A stretch of DNA of 64,000 bases from Streptomyces sp. NBC_01478 (GCF_036227225.1 NZ_CP109444.1:9777501-9841500), one strand, 5' to 3'; counted from the first letter of the stretch, positions 49,357-58,611 are shown. Numbers and translations are program-made. The notes: a model not told the origin generated them from the sequence alone.

Positions 49357-51411
49357 ATGTCCGAAGTCAATCGGCGTCGCTTTCTCCAACTCGCGGGTGC
49401 CACCACGGCGTTCACGGCCCTGTCGAACAGCATCGAGCGGGCCGCCGCGCTCCCCGCGAACCACCGCTCGGGGAGCATCGAGGACGTCGAGCACATCGTC
49501 GTGCTGATGCAGGAGAACCGGTCCTTCGACCACTACTTCGGCTCGCTCAGAGGCGTCCGGGGCTTCGGCGACCCCCACCCGGTCGTGACCCGGCAGGACG
49601 GGAAACCGGTCTGGTACCAGTCGGACGGAACGAAGGACATCCTCCCGTTCCGCCCCGAGGCCGACGACCTGGGCCTCCAGTTCATCCAGGACCTCCCGCA
49701 CGGCTGGAACGACGGGCACGCCGCGTTCGACGGCGGCAAGTACGACAAGTGGGTGCCGTCCAAGGGCTCCACGACGATGGCGTACCTGACGCGTGAGGAC
49801 ATCCCGTTCCACTACGCGCTCGCCGACTCCTTCACCATCTGCGACGCCTACCACTGCTCGTTCATCGGCTCCACCGACCCCAACCGCTACTACCTGTGGA
49901 CGGGTTACACCGGCAACGACGGCACCGGCGGCGGCCCGGTCCTCGGCAACGACGAGGCCGGCTACAACTGGACGACGTACCCCGAGCGTCTCGAAAAGGC
50001 GGGCGTCTCCTGGAAGATCTACCAGGACGTCGGTGACGGCCTCGACGCGAACGGCAGTTGGGGCTGGATCCAGGACGCGTACCGCGGCAACTACGGCGAC
50101 AACTCGCTCCTGTACTTCAAGCAGTTCCAGAACGCCCAGCCCGGCGACCCGCTCTACGACAAGGCCCGCACCGGCACCGACGCCACCAAGGGCGAGGGCT
50201 TCTTCGACCGGTTGAAGGCCGACGTCAAGGGCGGCAACCTGCCGAAGATCTCCTGGATCGTCGCCCCCGAGGCCTTCACCGAGCACCCCAACTGGCCCGC
50301 GAACTACGGCGCTTGGTACGTCGCCCAGGTCCTGGACGCGCTGACCTCCGACCCCGAGGTCTGGGCGAAGACGGCCCTGTTCATCACGTACGACGAGAAC
50401 GACGGCTTCTTCGACCACCTGGTGCCGCCGTTCGCGCCGGGCTCGGCCGCGCAGGGCAAGTCGACCGTCGACGTCGGCCCCGACCTCTTCAAGGGCGACG
50501 CCAGTCACCCGGCCGGCCCCTACGGCCTCGGCCAGCGGGTGCCGATGATCGTCGTCTCGCCCTGGAGCAAGGGCGGTTACGTCTGCTCGGAGACCTTCGA
50601 CCACACCTCGGTCATCCGGTTCATGGAGACCCGCTTCGGTGTCCACGAGCCCAACATCTCGCCCTGGCGGCGCGCGATCTGCGGCGACCTGACCACGGCC
50701 TTCGACTTCTCCCACAAGGACGTCAAGAAGGTCCCGCTGCCGGACACCGACGGCTACCGGCCGCCGGACAAGAACCGCCACCCGGACTACGTCCCGACCC
50801 CGCCCGCGAACCCGGCGCTGCCCAAGCAGGAGCGCGGACTGCGCCCGGCCCGGCCGCTCAAGTACGCGGCCACGGTGGACGGTTCGGCGGATGCGGCGGC
50901 CGGAAAGTTCACGCTGACCTTCGCCTCCGGCACCAAGGCCGGCGCCACCTTCCTGGTCACGTCGGCCAACCGCACGGACGGGCCCTGGAGTTACACCACC
51001 GAGGCCGGCAAGTCCGTCTCGGACGCCTGGAACTCGGCGTACTCGAACGGCTCGTACGACCTCACCGTGCACGGCCCGAACGGCTTCCTGCGCGTCTTCA
51101 AGGGCCCCGGCAAGACCGCGGGACCCGAGGTCGCCGCCCGCACCTGCGGCGACGACATCGAGCTGACCTTCACCAACAAGGGCTCCGGGACAGCGCAGTT
51201 GAAGGTCGCCAACGGCTACGGCGGCCGCAGCCAGACCTTCAAGGTGCGGGCGGGCGCCACCGTGCGGCACACCTTCGACCTCGGCGCGAGCAAGCGGTGG
51301 TACGACCTGACGGTCACCTCGGACGGCGACGCGGGCTTCCTGCGGCGATTCGCCGGACATGTCGAGAACGGCCGTCCGGGGGTCAGTGACCCGGCGATCG
51401 TCACCGTCTGA
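49357..51411 (+). CDS. Tat-exported phosphocholine-type phospholipase C
   Basis: A 684-residue enzyme with a twin-arginine signal (NRRRFLQLAG at 5-14). The phosphoesterase domain opens with HIVVLMQENRSFDHYFGSL, carries CDAYHCSFIGSTDPNRYYLWTG, KISWIVAPEAFTEHP and FITYDENDGFFDHLVPP, all catalytic-metal regions of the PlcN/PlcH family. Two C-terminal DUF756 (PLC C-terminal) domains follow at about 505-595 and 600-684. ATG 49357 has GAGAGGTG upstream. It cleaves phosphatidylcholine or similar lipids outside the cell, releasing phosphocholine. Such genes are often induced by low phosphate; I see no convincing PHO box in the 144-bp gap before it. Confidence 0.94.
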   Translation: MSEVNRRRFLQLAGATTAFTALSNSIERAAALPANHRSGSIEDVEHIVVLMQENRSFDHYFGSLRGVRGFGDPHPVVTRQDGKPVWYQSDGTKDILPFRPEADDLGLQFIQDLPHGWNDGHAAFDGGKYDKWVPSKGSTTMAYLTREDIPFHYALADSFTICDAYHCSFIGSTDPNRYYLWTGYTGNDGTGGGPVLGNDEAGYNWTTYPERLEKAGVSWKIYQDVGDGLDANGSWGWIQDAYRGNYGDNSLLYFKQFQNAQPGDPLYDKARTGTDATKGEGFFDRLKADVKGGNLPKISWIVAPEAFTEHPNWPANYGAWYVAQVLDALTSDPEVWAKTALFITYDENDGFFDHLVPPFAPGSAAQGKSTVDVGPDLFKGDASHPAGPYGLGQRVPMIVVSPWSKGGYVCSETFDHTSVIRFMETRFGVHEPNISPWRRAICGDLTTAFDFSHKDVKKVPLPDTDGYRPPDKNRHPDYVPTPPANPALPKQERGLRPARPLKYAATVDGSADAAAGKFTLTFASGTKAGATFLVTSANRTDGPWSYTTEAGKSVSDAWNSAYSNGSYDLTVHGPNGFLRVFKGPGKTAGPEVAARTCGDDIELTFTNKGSGTAQLKVANGYGGRSQTFKVRAGATVRHTFDLGASKRWYDLTVTSDGDAGFLRRFAGHVENGRPGVSDPAIVTV

Positions 51412-51463
51412 GGGGCTTCGTGAAGCCGGTTGTTTTCCGGGGCACTCGCGGTAATGTGCCCCG

Positions 51464-52294
51464 GTGACCACGCATTCGAACACACCTGCAGGCTGGTACC
51501 CGGATCCGCACGGAGCGCCCCAGACCCTCCGGTACTGGGACGGCGCGAAGTGGACCGAGCACACCAACGCGGACCAGCAGGCGCAGCCGCAGGCCGTGCC
51601 GCAGCAGCAGGCGGGGCCGGATCCGCGGGCCCAGCGCCAGGTGAAGCAGCAGGTGCAGCAGCAGGCCGGGGTCGCGGGCGGCGGCCCCGGCGGCGGCAGC
51701 CTGTTCAGCGAGCCGGTCCTGGTGGTGAACCAGAAGGCCAAGCTGATCGAGCTGACCAACGAGTACAAGGTCATGGACCAGAACGGCAATCTGATCGGCT
51801 CGGTCAGCGAGATAGGCCAGAGCACGCTGAAGAAGGCGCTGCGCTTCGTCTCCAGCCTCGACCAGTTCATGACCCACCGGCTGGAGATCCGGGACGCCTA
51901 CGGACAGCCGCAGTTGGTGCTGACCCGGCCGGCGAAGATCATGAAGTCCAAGGTGATCGTGTCCCGTCCGGACGGCTCGCCGGTGGGCGAGATCGTCCAG
52001 CAGAACATGATCGGGAAGATCAACTTCGGGATGTTCGCGGACGGCCGACAGATCGGCGCGATCAAGGCGGAGAACTGGCGGGCGTGGAACTTCGCGATCG
52101 TCGACCACGCGGACAACGAGGTCGCCCGGATCACCAAGACCTGGGAAGGCCTCGCCAAGACGATGTTCACCACCGCGGACAACTACGTCCTGCAGATCCA
52201 CTACCAACTGCCCGAGCCGCTGCTGAGCCTGGTGGTGGCGACGGCGCTGACCGTCGACACCGCCCTCAAGCAGGACTCGCGGGGTCTCGGCTGA
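51464..52294 (+). CDS. DUF2510 and scramblase-like (LURP-one-type) protein
   Basis: A 276-residue protein. The N-terminus is a DUF2510 motif (PAGWYPDPHGAPQTLRYWDG, KWTEHT), then a Gln-rich linker with runs of QQQ (about 40-75), then a phospholipid-scramblase-like tubby barrel (LVVNQKAKLIELTNEYKVMD, GKINFGMFADGRQIGAI) ending in a hydrophobic tail (LLSLVVATALTVDTAL). GTG 51464 has no ribosome site; a 9-bp hairpin (51437-51445 with 51456-51464) ends on the start codon, and GGTAAT at 51450-51455 could be a -10 for a leaderless message. Role at the membrane unknown. Confidence 0.85.
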   Translation: MTTHSNTPAGWYPDPHGAPQTLRYWDGAKWTEHTNADQQAQPQAVPQQQAGPDPRAQRQVKQQVQQQAGVAGGGPGGGSLFSEPVLVVNQKAKLIELTNEYKVMDQNGNLIGSVSEIGQSTLKKALRFVSSLDQFMTHRLEIRDAYGQPQLVLTRPAKIMKSKVIVSRPDGSPVGEIVQQNMIGKINFGMFADGRQIGAIKAENWRAWNFAIVDHADNEVARITKTWEGLAKTMFTTADNYVLQIHYQLPEPLLSLVVATALTVDTALKQDSRGLG

Positions 52295-52300
52295 CCCCGG

Positions 52301-53266
52301 TCACAGCGCGGTGAGATGCCCCGGCTCGGACCGTCGGTTCGGCTGCCGGGGCATCAACGCCGGTTCCGGGGAGGCCGATTCGGGCTCCAGCGCCAGCACG
52401 GCGGCCACGGGATGATCGTGGTCGCCGTACTCGTGCGGCAGCGGCACCGCGGGGACCACCCGGGTCAGCAGCACCACGCCCCACGACGCGATGCCGGCCC
52501 CCGTCAGCGCGAGGAGTATCCCGGCCGCGCCGCCCTGGAGGCGTTCGCCCAGCAGCGCGAGGCCGATCGCGGCGGCGGCCACCGGGTTCGCCAGGGTCAC
52601 CACCGCGAGCGGGGCGCCGAGGCCGCCCCGGTAGGCGGTCTGCGAGAGCAGCAGCCCGCCCGCCGCGAACAGCGCGACCAGCAGGGCGACTCCGACCACC
52701 TGCATGCTCAGCAGCGGGCCCGAACGGTCCGTCGCCGCGACCGTCACGGTCTGCGTGAGCGCGGAGGCGACACCCGAGGCGACACCGGACGCCGAAGCAT
52801 GCCGTAGACCGGGCTTCGCGCCCCGTCGTGCCAGCAGTCCGATCAGTGCGGACGTCGCGCCCGCGACCGCCAACGCCTGGGGAACGGTGAGGACTTGGTC
52901 GGGCTGGGGGCCGGACGCCGTGACCAGCAGGGCCGACAGGCCGAGCAGTGTGAGCGCGGTGCCTCGCCACTCGACCGTGCTGACCCGCCGTCCTGCCACC
53001 CGCGCGCCCATCGGCACCGCGGCGACGAGGGTGAGCGCGCCCAGCGGCTGGACGACGGTCAGCGGACCGTACTTGAGGGCGACGACGTGCAGCAGCGCGG
53101 CCGCCGCGTTCAGGACGACCGTCCCCCACCAGGACCCGGTGGCGAGCAGCCGCAGCATGCCCGCGTCGGAGTTGCGGGACGCCAGCCGTTCCTGCGCGAC
53201 GGCGGCGGCCGCGTAGGCGACGGCCGAGAAGAGGGAGAGGACGACGGCGACGAGCGTGGCGTTCAT
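52301..53266 (-). CDS. DMT-type (EamA-like) transporter
   Basis: A 321-residue membrane protein with about nine or ten hydrophobic helices arranged as two inverted halves; VVALKYGPLTVVQPLGALTLV and LGAPLAVVTLANPVAAAAIG are typical of the DMT/EamA-like group (DUF6-type) common in Streptomyces. A soluble tail of about 45 residues follows. Its ATG overlaps the stop of the PAP2 gene (ATGA), so both are translated from one message under the TetR-type operator array. Substrate not evident. Confidence 0.88.
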   Translation of the reverse strand: MNATLVAVVLSLFSAVAYAAAAVAQERLASRNSDAGMLRLLATGSWWGTVVLNAAAALLHVVALKYGPLTVVQPLGALTLVAAVPMGARVAGRRVSTVEWRGTALTLLGLSALLVTASGPQPDQVLTVPQALAVAGATSALIGLLARRGAKPGLRHASASGVASGVASALTQTVTVAATDRSGPLLSMQVVGVALLVALFAAGGLLLSQTAYRGGLGAPLAVVTLANPVAAAAIGLALLGERLQGGAAGILLALTGAGIASWGVVLLTRVVPAVPLPHEYGDHDHPVAAVLALEPESASPEPALMPRQPNRRSEPGHLTAL

Positions 53267-54060
53267 CGGCCCGCTCCGACGAGGACCGGCTGCTTCTCGG
53301 GGGCGAGCTCCGGCTGGCCGCGTCCTGCCGTGCTCGCCGTGCGGTGCGGCGGGTGGATCAGCGCGAGGGCGACACCGAGCATGGCGGCGGCGACGATCGC
53401 GTCGAGCCAGTAGTGGTTCGCCGTCCCCACGATCACCATCAGGGTGACCAGCGGATGCAGCAGCCACAGCCAGCGCCGGCGCGAGCGGGTCGCGACGATC
53501 AGACCGATCGCCACCATCAGCGCCCAGCCGAAGTGCAGCGAGGGCATCGCCGCGAACTGGTTCGAGAGGTGGTCGCTGGTCGGCGGGCCGTAGACCGAGG
53601 GGCCGTAGACCTTGGCGGTGTCGACCAGACCCGTCGCGGCCAGCATGCGCGGGGGCGCGAGCGGGAACACGAAGGGCAGCACGAGGGCGGCCGAGGTGAC
53701 CGTCGCCAGGACCCGGCGGGCCCAGACGTAGTGCGCGGGGCGCCGCAGGTACAGCCAGACCAGGAAGGCCACGGTGGCCGGGAAATGGACGGTCGCGTAG
53801 AAGGTGTTCGCGATGTGCACGAGGGTGTCGCTGTGCAGCAGCACCGACTGCACCGAGCCCTCGCCGGGGAGATGCAGGGTCCGTTCCAGGTCCCATACGT
53901 GGCGGGCGTTGTGCAGGGCCTCACCGGTATGGCCCGTCGCCAGTTGGCGGCCGAACTTGTAGACGAGGAAGAGTCCTGCGACGAGCAGGAGCTCACGGAC
54001 GAGCGGGGGCCGCGCTATCGCGCTGGTCCCCGGCTCTGCAGGCTCGGTGCGGGCATTCAT
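53263..54060 (-). CDS. PAP2-family phosphatase / inositol phosphotransferase-like membrane protein
   Basis: A 265-residue protein with six transmembrane segments. The PAP2 catalytic motifs appear as AMPSLHFGWAL (motif 2) and GTANHYWLDAIVAA (motif 3 with His and Asp); motif 1 is reduced, as in the Aur1/Ipt1-like PAP2_3 group. An extension upstream of ATG 54060 would run through the operator array and is not coding. It is likely to act on lipid phosphates at the outer face of the membrane. It is the first gene of a pair with the DMT transporter. Confidence 0.87.
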   Translation of the reverse strand: MNARTEPAEPGTSAIARPPLVRELLLVAGLFLVYKFGRQLATGHTGEALHNARHVWDLERTLHLPGEGSVQSVLLHSDTLVHIANTFYATVHFPATVAFLVWLYLRRPAHYVWARRVLATVTSAALVLPFVFPLAPPRMLAATGLVDTAKVYGPSVYGPPTSDHLSNQFAAMPSLHFGWALMVAIGLIVATRSRRRWLWLLHPLVTLMVIVGTANHYWLDAIVAAAMLGVALALIHPPHRTASTAGRGQPELAPEKQPVLVGAGR

Positions 54061-54153
54061 CCCCCGGCCCCTTCGCTGACGGTGGTGCGTGTGGTGGTGC
54101 TGGCAGGGCTTGTGACCCTTCCGGCGGACCGAACTCATCGGTACGAGTTCGTT

Positions 54154-54220
54154 CCGATACGCCAGTGTACCGATACGCGCGGGTACCGATACGCCGGAGT
54201 ACCGGTACACTGGCGTATCG
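54154..54220. promoter_or_regulatory. Operator array: three 16-bp direct repeats plus inverted partner
   Basis: CCGATACGCCAGTGTA, CCGATACGCGCGGGTA and CCGATACGCCGGAGTA follow each other without gaps from 54154 to 54201, and 54202-54220 is the inverse of the first. The outer 18 bp (54155-54172 and 54203-54220) form a perfect inverted repeat. It lies between the divergent PAP2 and TetR genes. Confidence 0.8.
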
Positions 54221-54284
54221 ATAGCGAAACGAGACACACGGGAGAGCGGACCTCGAGTCCGCGGGCCGAGCGAGGAGAAGAGCC

Positions 54285-54899
54285 ATGACGTCGCAGGCTG
54301 AGGACGGACCGGACACGGTCGCCGCCTCGCGCCGCTCCAAGATCACGCCCGAGCGTGAGCGGGAGTTCTTCGACGCCGTGCTCGAACAGATCAGAGAATG
54401 CGGCTACGACTCCGTCAGCATGGAGGGCGTCGCCAGCAGTACGCGGTGCAGCAAGTCCACGCTGTACCGGCAGTGGGGGACCAAGCCCCAGTTCGTCGCC
54501 GCCGCGCTGCGTGCCAACCGCCGGGTGCACTTCACCGGCATCGACACGGGATCCCTCGCGGAGGACCTGCGCCAGGCCGCGCGGGCGGCGGGCGCCTGGT
54601 CGGCGAAGGACACCAAGCTGGTCTCGGCGCTCGGTCACGCCGTCATCCAGGACAGCGAACTCGCCCAGGCGGTGCGTGAGGCGCTGGTCCATCCCGAGAT
54701 CGCCGCGCTGGAGGACATCCTGCGCCGCGGCGTGGAACGCGGCGAGATCCCGGCCGACCATCCGGCCCTGCCGTACGTCCCCGCGCAGATCTTCGGCGTC
54801 CTGCGGGCGCGTCCCGTCCTGGAGGGCTGCTACGCCGACCCCGACTACCTCGTCAGATTCGTGGAGGCCGCGGTGCTGCCCGCACTCGGTCTCACCTGA
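54285..54899 (+). CDS. TetR-family regulator
   Basis: A 204-residue regulator. N-terminal helix-turn-helix about residues 25-70 (FFDAVLEQIRECGYDSVSMEGVAS, SKSTLYRQWGTKPQF), then an all-alpha ligand domain of TetR_C type (ALVHPEIAALEDILRRGVERGEI, ADPDYLVRFVEAAVLPALG). It diverges from the PAP2/DMT pair and begins 64 bp after the operator array, which it presumably binds to repress both directions. The inducer is unknown. Confidence 0.93.
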   Translation: MTSQAEDGPDTVAASRRSKITPEREREFFDAVLEQIRECGYDSVSMEGVASSTRCSKSTLYRQWGTKPQFVAAALRANRRVHFTGIDTGSLAEDLRQAARAAGAWSAKDTKLVSALGHAVIQDSELAQAVREALVHPEIAALEDILRRGVERGEIPADHPALPYVPAQIFGVLRARPVLEGCYADPDYLVRFVEAAVLPALGLT

Positions 54900-54980
54900 G
54901 AACCAGGCCGCCGTCCATGGGATGACCGGACGGTGACCTGATCGCGCCGCACCGTGGGGACGGGGGCGGCGCGCACCCCC

Positions 54981-55027
54981 CGGCCGGGTGGGGTTCCTCT
55001 TGAGCGGAGAGGCGCCCCACCCGGCCG
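54981..55027. terminator. Bidirectional terminator
   Basis: CGGCCGGGTGGGG at 54981-54993 pairs with CCCCACCCGGCCG at 55015-55027, a perfect 13-bp stem with a 21-nt loop between the convergent TetR and DUF2510 genes. Confidence 0.75.
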
Positions 55028-55046
55028 ACCGGTGTGCGGGGCGGGT

Positions 55047-56066
55047 TCAGATCTTCTGGCCGTCGCCGCCGCCCGTGGACACCTTGATGCCCGTGGTGAT
55101 CTCGTCGATGACGGACTGCTTCTGGCCGACGTCGACACCGAAGCGGACCACGACGATCTGGCCGCTGCTCGCGGGCGAGGGGAACGCGAGCGACTCGACA
55201 TAGCCGTCGGCGCCCTTGCTGGTGACCGCCTTCCAGCGGACCAGGTAACCCTTCTGCCCGGCCACGGTCACGGCCTTGGAGGCCAGCACCTCGTGCGAGG
55301 TGATGCTGCCGTACGACGTACCGCCGTAGGACTCCTTCGCGTTGGCGGCGATGTCCGCCTTCGCGACCGCCTCGGCCGTGGTGCCCTTCGTGCCCAGCAC
55401 GACCGCGGGCGCGGAGTACGCGCCGCCGTTGGTGCAGGTCTGGGAGGTGTTGCCGGGGCACTTGTACGACGTGTTCGACGTGACCTGCGCGCCGATCTGG
55501 ATGACCTGGCCGTACCAGTCGGACGGCACGGGAAGGCTGATGCCGTCGAGGGAGTCGGTCACGGCGCCGCCGGCCGCGACCTTCGGCTGCGCCGACTCGC
55601 TGGGAGCCGGCGTCGCACCGCCCGCGCCGCCGGACCCGCCGAAGGGATCGGTCTGGCCGCCCGTCCCACCGGAACCGCCCGTGCCGCCCTGCCCCTCGGG
55701 ACCGCCCTGGCCGCCGACGCCGCCCTGTCCGTTCGGCGCCTGCTGGTTGCCGGCCTGGGTGCCGTTCCCACTGCCGTCGCCGGAGAGCGCGTACGCGCCG
55801 ACACCGATCGCCGTGAGCACCGCCACGGCCACCGCCACGGCTATGCCCGTGCGCAGATTGCGGCGCGGCGCGGCCGGGGGCACGGCGGGATACGCCGGAT
55901 ACGCCCCGCCGTACGGCGGCTCCGTCGGGGGACCCCACTCGGCCCCCGACCCCGCGGGCCGGGTCCGGTCCGTCCATGCCTTGCCGTCCCACCAGCGCTC
56001 GGCGGCGGGACCGTCATTCGTCTGCCCGGGATCGGGGTACCACCCGGGGGGAGTCACCTGCGTCAT
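55047..56066 (-). CDS. DUF2510 membrane-anchored exported protein
   Basis: A 339-residue protein: DUF2510 motif at the start (PPGWYPDPGQT, RWWDGKAWTDRTRP), a Pro/Tyr-rich cytoplasmic stretch, one transmembrane helix (TGIAVAVAVAVLTAIGVGAYAL at about 73-94, shown in part), a Gly/Gln-rich low-complexity linker of about 60 residues, and an extracellular domain of about 180 residues with a single Cys pair (KCPGNTSQTC). The C-terminal domain is a conserved actinobacterial type of unknown role. ATG 56066 gives the family's standard N-terminus. Confidence 0.85.
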   Translation of the reverse strand: MTQVTPPGWYPDPGQTNDGPAAERWWDGKAWTDRTRPAGSGAEWGPPTEPPYGGAYPAYPAVPPAAPRRNLRTGIAVAVAVAVLTAIGVGAYALSGDGSGNGTQAGNQQAPNGQGGVGGQGGPEGQGGTGGSGGTGGQTDPFGGSGGAGGATPAPSESAQPKVAAGGAVTDSLDGISLPVPSDWYGQVIQIGAQVTSNTSYKCPGNTSQTCTNGGAYSAPAVVLGTKGTTAEAVAKADIAANAKESYGGTSYGSITSHEVLASKAVTVAGQKGYLVRWKAVTSKGADGYVESLAFPSPASSGQIVVVRFGVDVGQKQSVIDEITTGIKVSTGGGDGQKI

Positions 56067-56159
56067 GCCCCTACCGTATGAGGCGTCGGTGAAAGAGGGA
56101 TGAGAGGATCCGGCCCGAATCGGCGCGACCCCGTCCGTGACGGGCTCCCGCGCTGCCCC

Positions 56160-57314
56160 TCAGCCCAGAATCAGCCGTACGGGACCGTGCTCGGCGGCCG
56201 GTGGCAACCCCGGCCCGCGTCGCCCCGGTGTCACCGACCCGAGCACGCTCGGACGGCGGGCGCCGGTGCTGGCCGGGACCGTGCCCGGGAGGCCGTGAAC
56301 TGTGAGGAAGCCGAGGACGGCGAAGGCGTAGGCCTCCTTCGCGGGGGACGGGAGGCCGAGTTCGTCGGAGGTGCGGAGGGGGACGCCCGGGAGTTCGGCG
56401 GCGAGCAGGGTCATCAGGACCGGGTTGCGGGTGCCGCCGCCCGAGACGACGACCTCCGTCGGGGCCAGCGGCCGGACCGCGTTCGCCACCGTGCGGGCCG
56501 TGAGCAGGGTGAGGGTCGCGATGACGTCCTCGGCGGGGAGGGTGCCCAGGCCGGCCAGCGCGTCCCGGAGGTAGCCGAGGTGGAACAGTTCCTTGCCGGT
56601 CGTCTTCGGGGCGGGCAGCGCGTAGTACGGCTCGCCCAACAGCCGTTCCAGCAGCGGCTCGTGGACGGTTCCGCGGGCCGCGAGGGCGCCTTCCGCGTCG
56701 TAGCCGAGCCGCCCGCCGCTGAAGCCCCGCGCCGCCGCGTCGATCAGCGCGCACGCCGGCCCGGTGTCGAAGGCCGTGCCGTCGGGGGCGGTGAGGTTGG
56801 CGATCCCGCCGAGGTTGAGCGCGACCGGCGTGCCCGGACGGCCGCGCAGCCACAGCAGGTCGACCAGGCTGACGAGCGGCGCGCCCTGGCCCCCGGCGGC
56901 GATGTCGCGCGGCCGGAAGTCGGCGACCACCGGCAGCCCGGTCGCCTCCGCGATCCAGGCCGGCTGCCCCAGTTGCAGCGTGCCGTGCACCGCGCCGTCC
57001 GCCACCCAGTGGTAGACCGTCTGCCCGTGCGAGGCCACCAACTCGGCCCGCCCGTCGCACAGTTCACCGTTCGCCCGGACGGCCGCCGCGGCGAAGGCCT
57101 GCCCGATGAGGGTGTCCAGCCGGCACACCTCGGCCAGCGTGGTGGCGGCCGGCGGCAGCGCCGCCGCGAGCGCCTCCCGCAGCTCCTCGTCGTACGGCGC
57201 GCTCACCATCCCGAGCGGCTCCAGTACGACACTGTCACCGACGAGGCTCAGCCCGGCCGCCGCCGCGTCGATCGCGTCGTACGACGTCCCCGACATCAGC
57301 CCGATCACCCGCAT
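56160..57314 (-). CDS. anmK: Anhydro-N-acetylmuramic acid kinase
   Basis: A 384-residue cytosolic kinase that opens the 1,6-anhydro ring of anhMurNAc while phosphorylating it to MurNAc-6-phosphate, a step of cell-wall recycling. MSGTSYDAID (7-16; usual MSGTSxDGID, so Gly is Ala here), SHGQTVYH, GQPAWIAEATGLPVVADFRPRD (in part), LNLGGIANLT and VSGGGTRNPVLM are all seen. ATG 57314 with AAGGTGAG upstream fits the family start exactly, although the upstream MFS gene overlaps it by 80 bp. Confidence 0.94.
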   Translation of the reverse strand: MRVIGLMSGTSYDAIDAAAAGLSLVGDSVVLEPLGMVSAPYDEELREALAAALPPAATTLAEVCRLDTLIGQAFAAAAVRANGELCDGRAELVASHGQTVYHWVADGAVHGTLQLGQPAWIAEATGLPVVADFRPRDIAAGGQGAPLVSLVDLLWLRGRPGTPVALNLGGIANLTAPDGTAFDTGPACALIDAAARGFSGGRLGYDAEGALAARGTVHEPLLERLLGEPYYALPAPKTTGKELFHLGYLRDALAGLGTLPAEDVIATLTLLTARTVANAVRPLAPTEVVVSGGGTRNPVLMTLLAAELPGVPLRTSDELGLPSPAKEAYAFAVLGFLTVHGLPGTVPASTGARRPSVLGSVTPGRRGPGLPPAAEHGPVRLILG

Positions 57315-58611
57315 CCGACCAACTCACCTTTCCTCTTCGGTTCTTGACGAGCGCGAGCGCGCTCACCGCGCAGGCCGCCGCCGCGTAGTACGCCGGAACG
57401 TCCATGTTCCCGGTCCGCTCGACGCTCTCGGTGATGATGAGCCCGGCACACCCCGAGAACACGGCATTGGACAGGGCGTAGGCGAGTCCCAGACCGGTGT
57501 GACGGACGCTCGTCGGGAACATCTCCGAGAGCATCGCCGGGCCCGGCCCCGCCATGAGCCCCACCACGGCACCCGCCCCGCACACCCACGCCCCCTTCAC
57601 CGCGTTCGAAGTCCCGTTGTCCTGAAGGAGGTTGAGCAGCGGCACGGACAGGGCCACCACCAGCACCGCTCCCGTCAGCATCACCGGCCGGCGTCCCACC
57701 CGGTCGCTCAGCAGCCCCGCCGGAAGGATGGTGACCGCGAAGCCGGTGTTGGCCAACACCGTGGCCAGCAAAGCCTGTTGGAAGCTCGCGTCGAGTGTGC
57801 TCTGCAGATACGACGGCAGCACCACCAGGAAGGTGTAGCCCGCCGCCGACCACCCCATCACCCGCCCGACGCCCAGCGCGATCGCCGCCCGCACCTCCCG
57901 CGCGGGCGGCACCTCCCGTACCGCCCCGCTCACCGTCCCGCTCCGGAACGACGGTGTCTCCTCCAGTCGCAGCCGGAGCCACAGCGCGACCAGCCCCATC
58001 GGCAGCGTCAGCACGAACGCCAACCGCCAGCCCCAGTGCGCCAGTTGGCCGGCGTCGAGCACGGTCGCGAGCAGCGCCGCCACCCCCGCCCCGCCCAACA
58101 GGCCCAGCGCCACGGTGAACGACTGCCACGCTCCGTACAGCCCGCGCCGTCCCGGCGGCGCGAACTCCGTCAGCAGCGCCACCGCGCCGCCGAACTCCCC
58201 ACCCGCGGACAGTCCCTGAACGACCCTCAGAAACGTGAGCAGCCAGGGCGCGAGGACGCCGGCCGTCGCATAGGTCGGCAGCACACCGATCAACGTCGTC
58301 GCGCCGGTCATCAACGCGATCACCAGGATCAGCACCGGGCGCCGCCCCACCCGGTCCCCGAGCCGGCCGAACAGGGCGGCGCCGACCGGCCGGAAGAAGA
58401 ACGCCAGCGCGAACGAGGCGTACGTCCGCACCAGCCCCTCGGCCGCGCCGGTGCCCTCCGGGGTGAAGAACTCCGCCGCGATCACCGTCGAGAAGGAGCC
58501 GTAGACCCCGAACTCGTACCACTCGATGAAATTGCCCACCGACCCGGCGATCAGCGCCCGTATCGCAGGCCTGTTCGAGACGGGTCGGGATTGATCGGAA
58601 AACACCTTCAT
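57235..58611 (-). CDS. MFS transporter, metabolite:H+ symporter type
   Basis: A 458-residue carrier of the ProP/KgtP-like family with 12 transmembrane segments. Signatures: GNFIEWYEFGVYG at the first helix, GRLGDRVGRRPVL in the 2-3 loop, RVVQGLSAGGEFGGA in helix 4-5 and GLLSDRVGRRPVML in the second half. After helix 12 a basic tail of about 30 residues overlaps the anmK start by 80 bp on the same strand, so the two are translationally linked. With anmK downstream, import of a wall-derived sugar acid or a related carboxylate is possible; related proteins carry alpha-ketoglutarate, proline or shikimate. Confidence 0.9.
   Translation of the reverse strand: MKVFSDQSRPVSNRPAIRALIAGSVGNFIEWYEFGVYGSFSTVIAAEFFTPEGTGAAEGLVRTYASFALAFFFRPVGAALFGRLGDRVGRRPVLILVIALMTGATTLIGVLPTYATAGVLAPWLLTFLRVVQGLSAGGEFGGAVALLTEFAPPGRRGLYGAWQSFTVALGLLGGAGVAALLATVLDAGQLAHWGWRLAFVLTLPMGLVALWLRLRLEETPSFRSGTVSGAVREVPPAREVRAAIALGVGRVMGWSAAGYTFLVVLPSYLQSTLDASFQQALLATVLANTGFAVTILPAGLLSDRVGRRPVMLTGAVLVVALSVPLLNLLQDNGTSNAVKGAWVCGAGAVVGLMAGPGPAMLSEMFPTSVRHTGLGLAYALSNAVFSGCAGLIITESVERTGNMDVPAYYAAAACAVSALALVKNRRGKVSWSDAGDRADVGDVVRRDRRGGGRAEPRR

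Noticed and set aside
49351..51870. 839-codon open frame on the minus strand
   Set aside because: Runs opposite to the phospholipase C gene, which has full motif support; a shadow frame.
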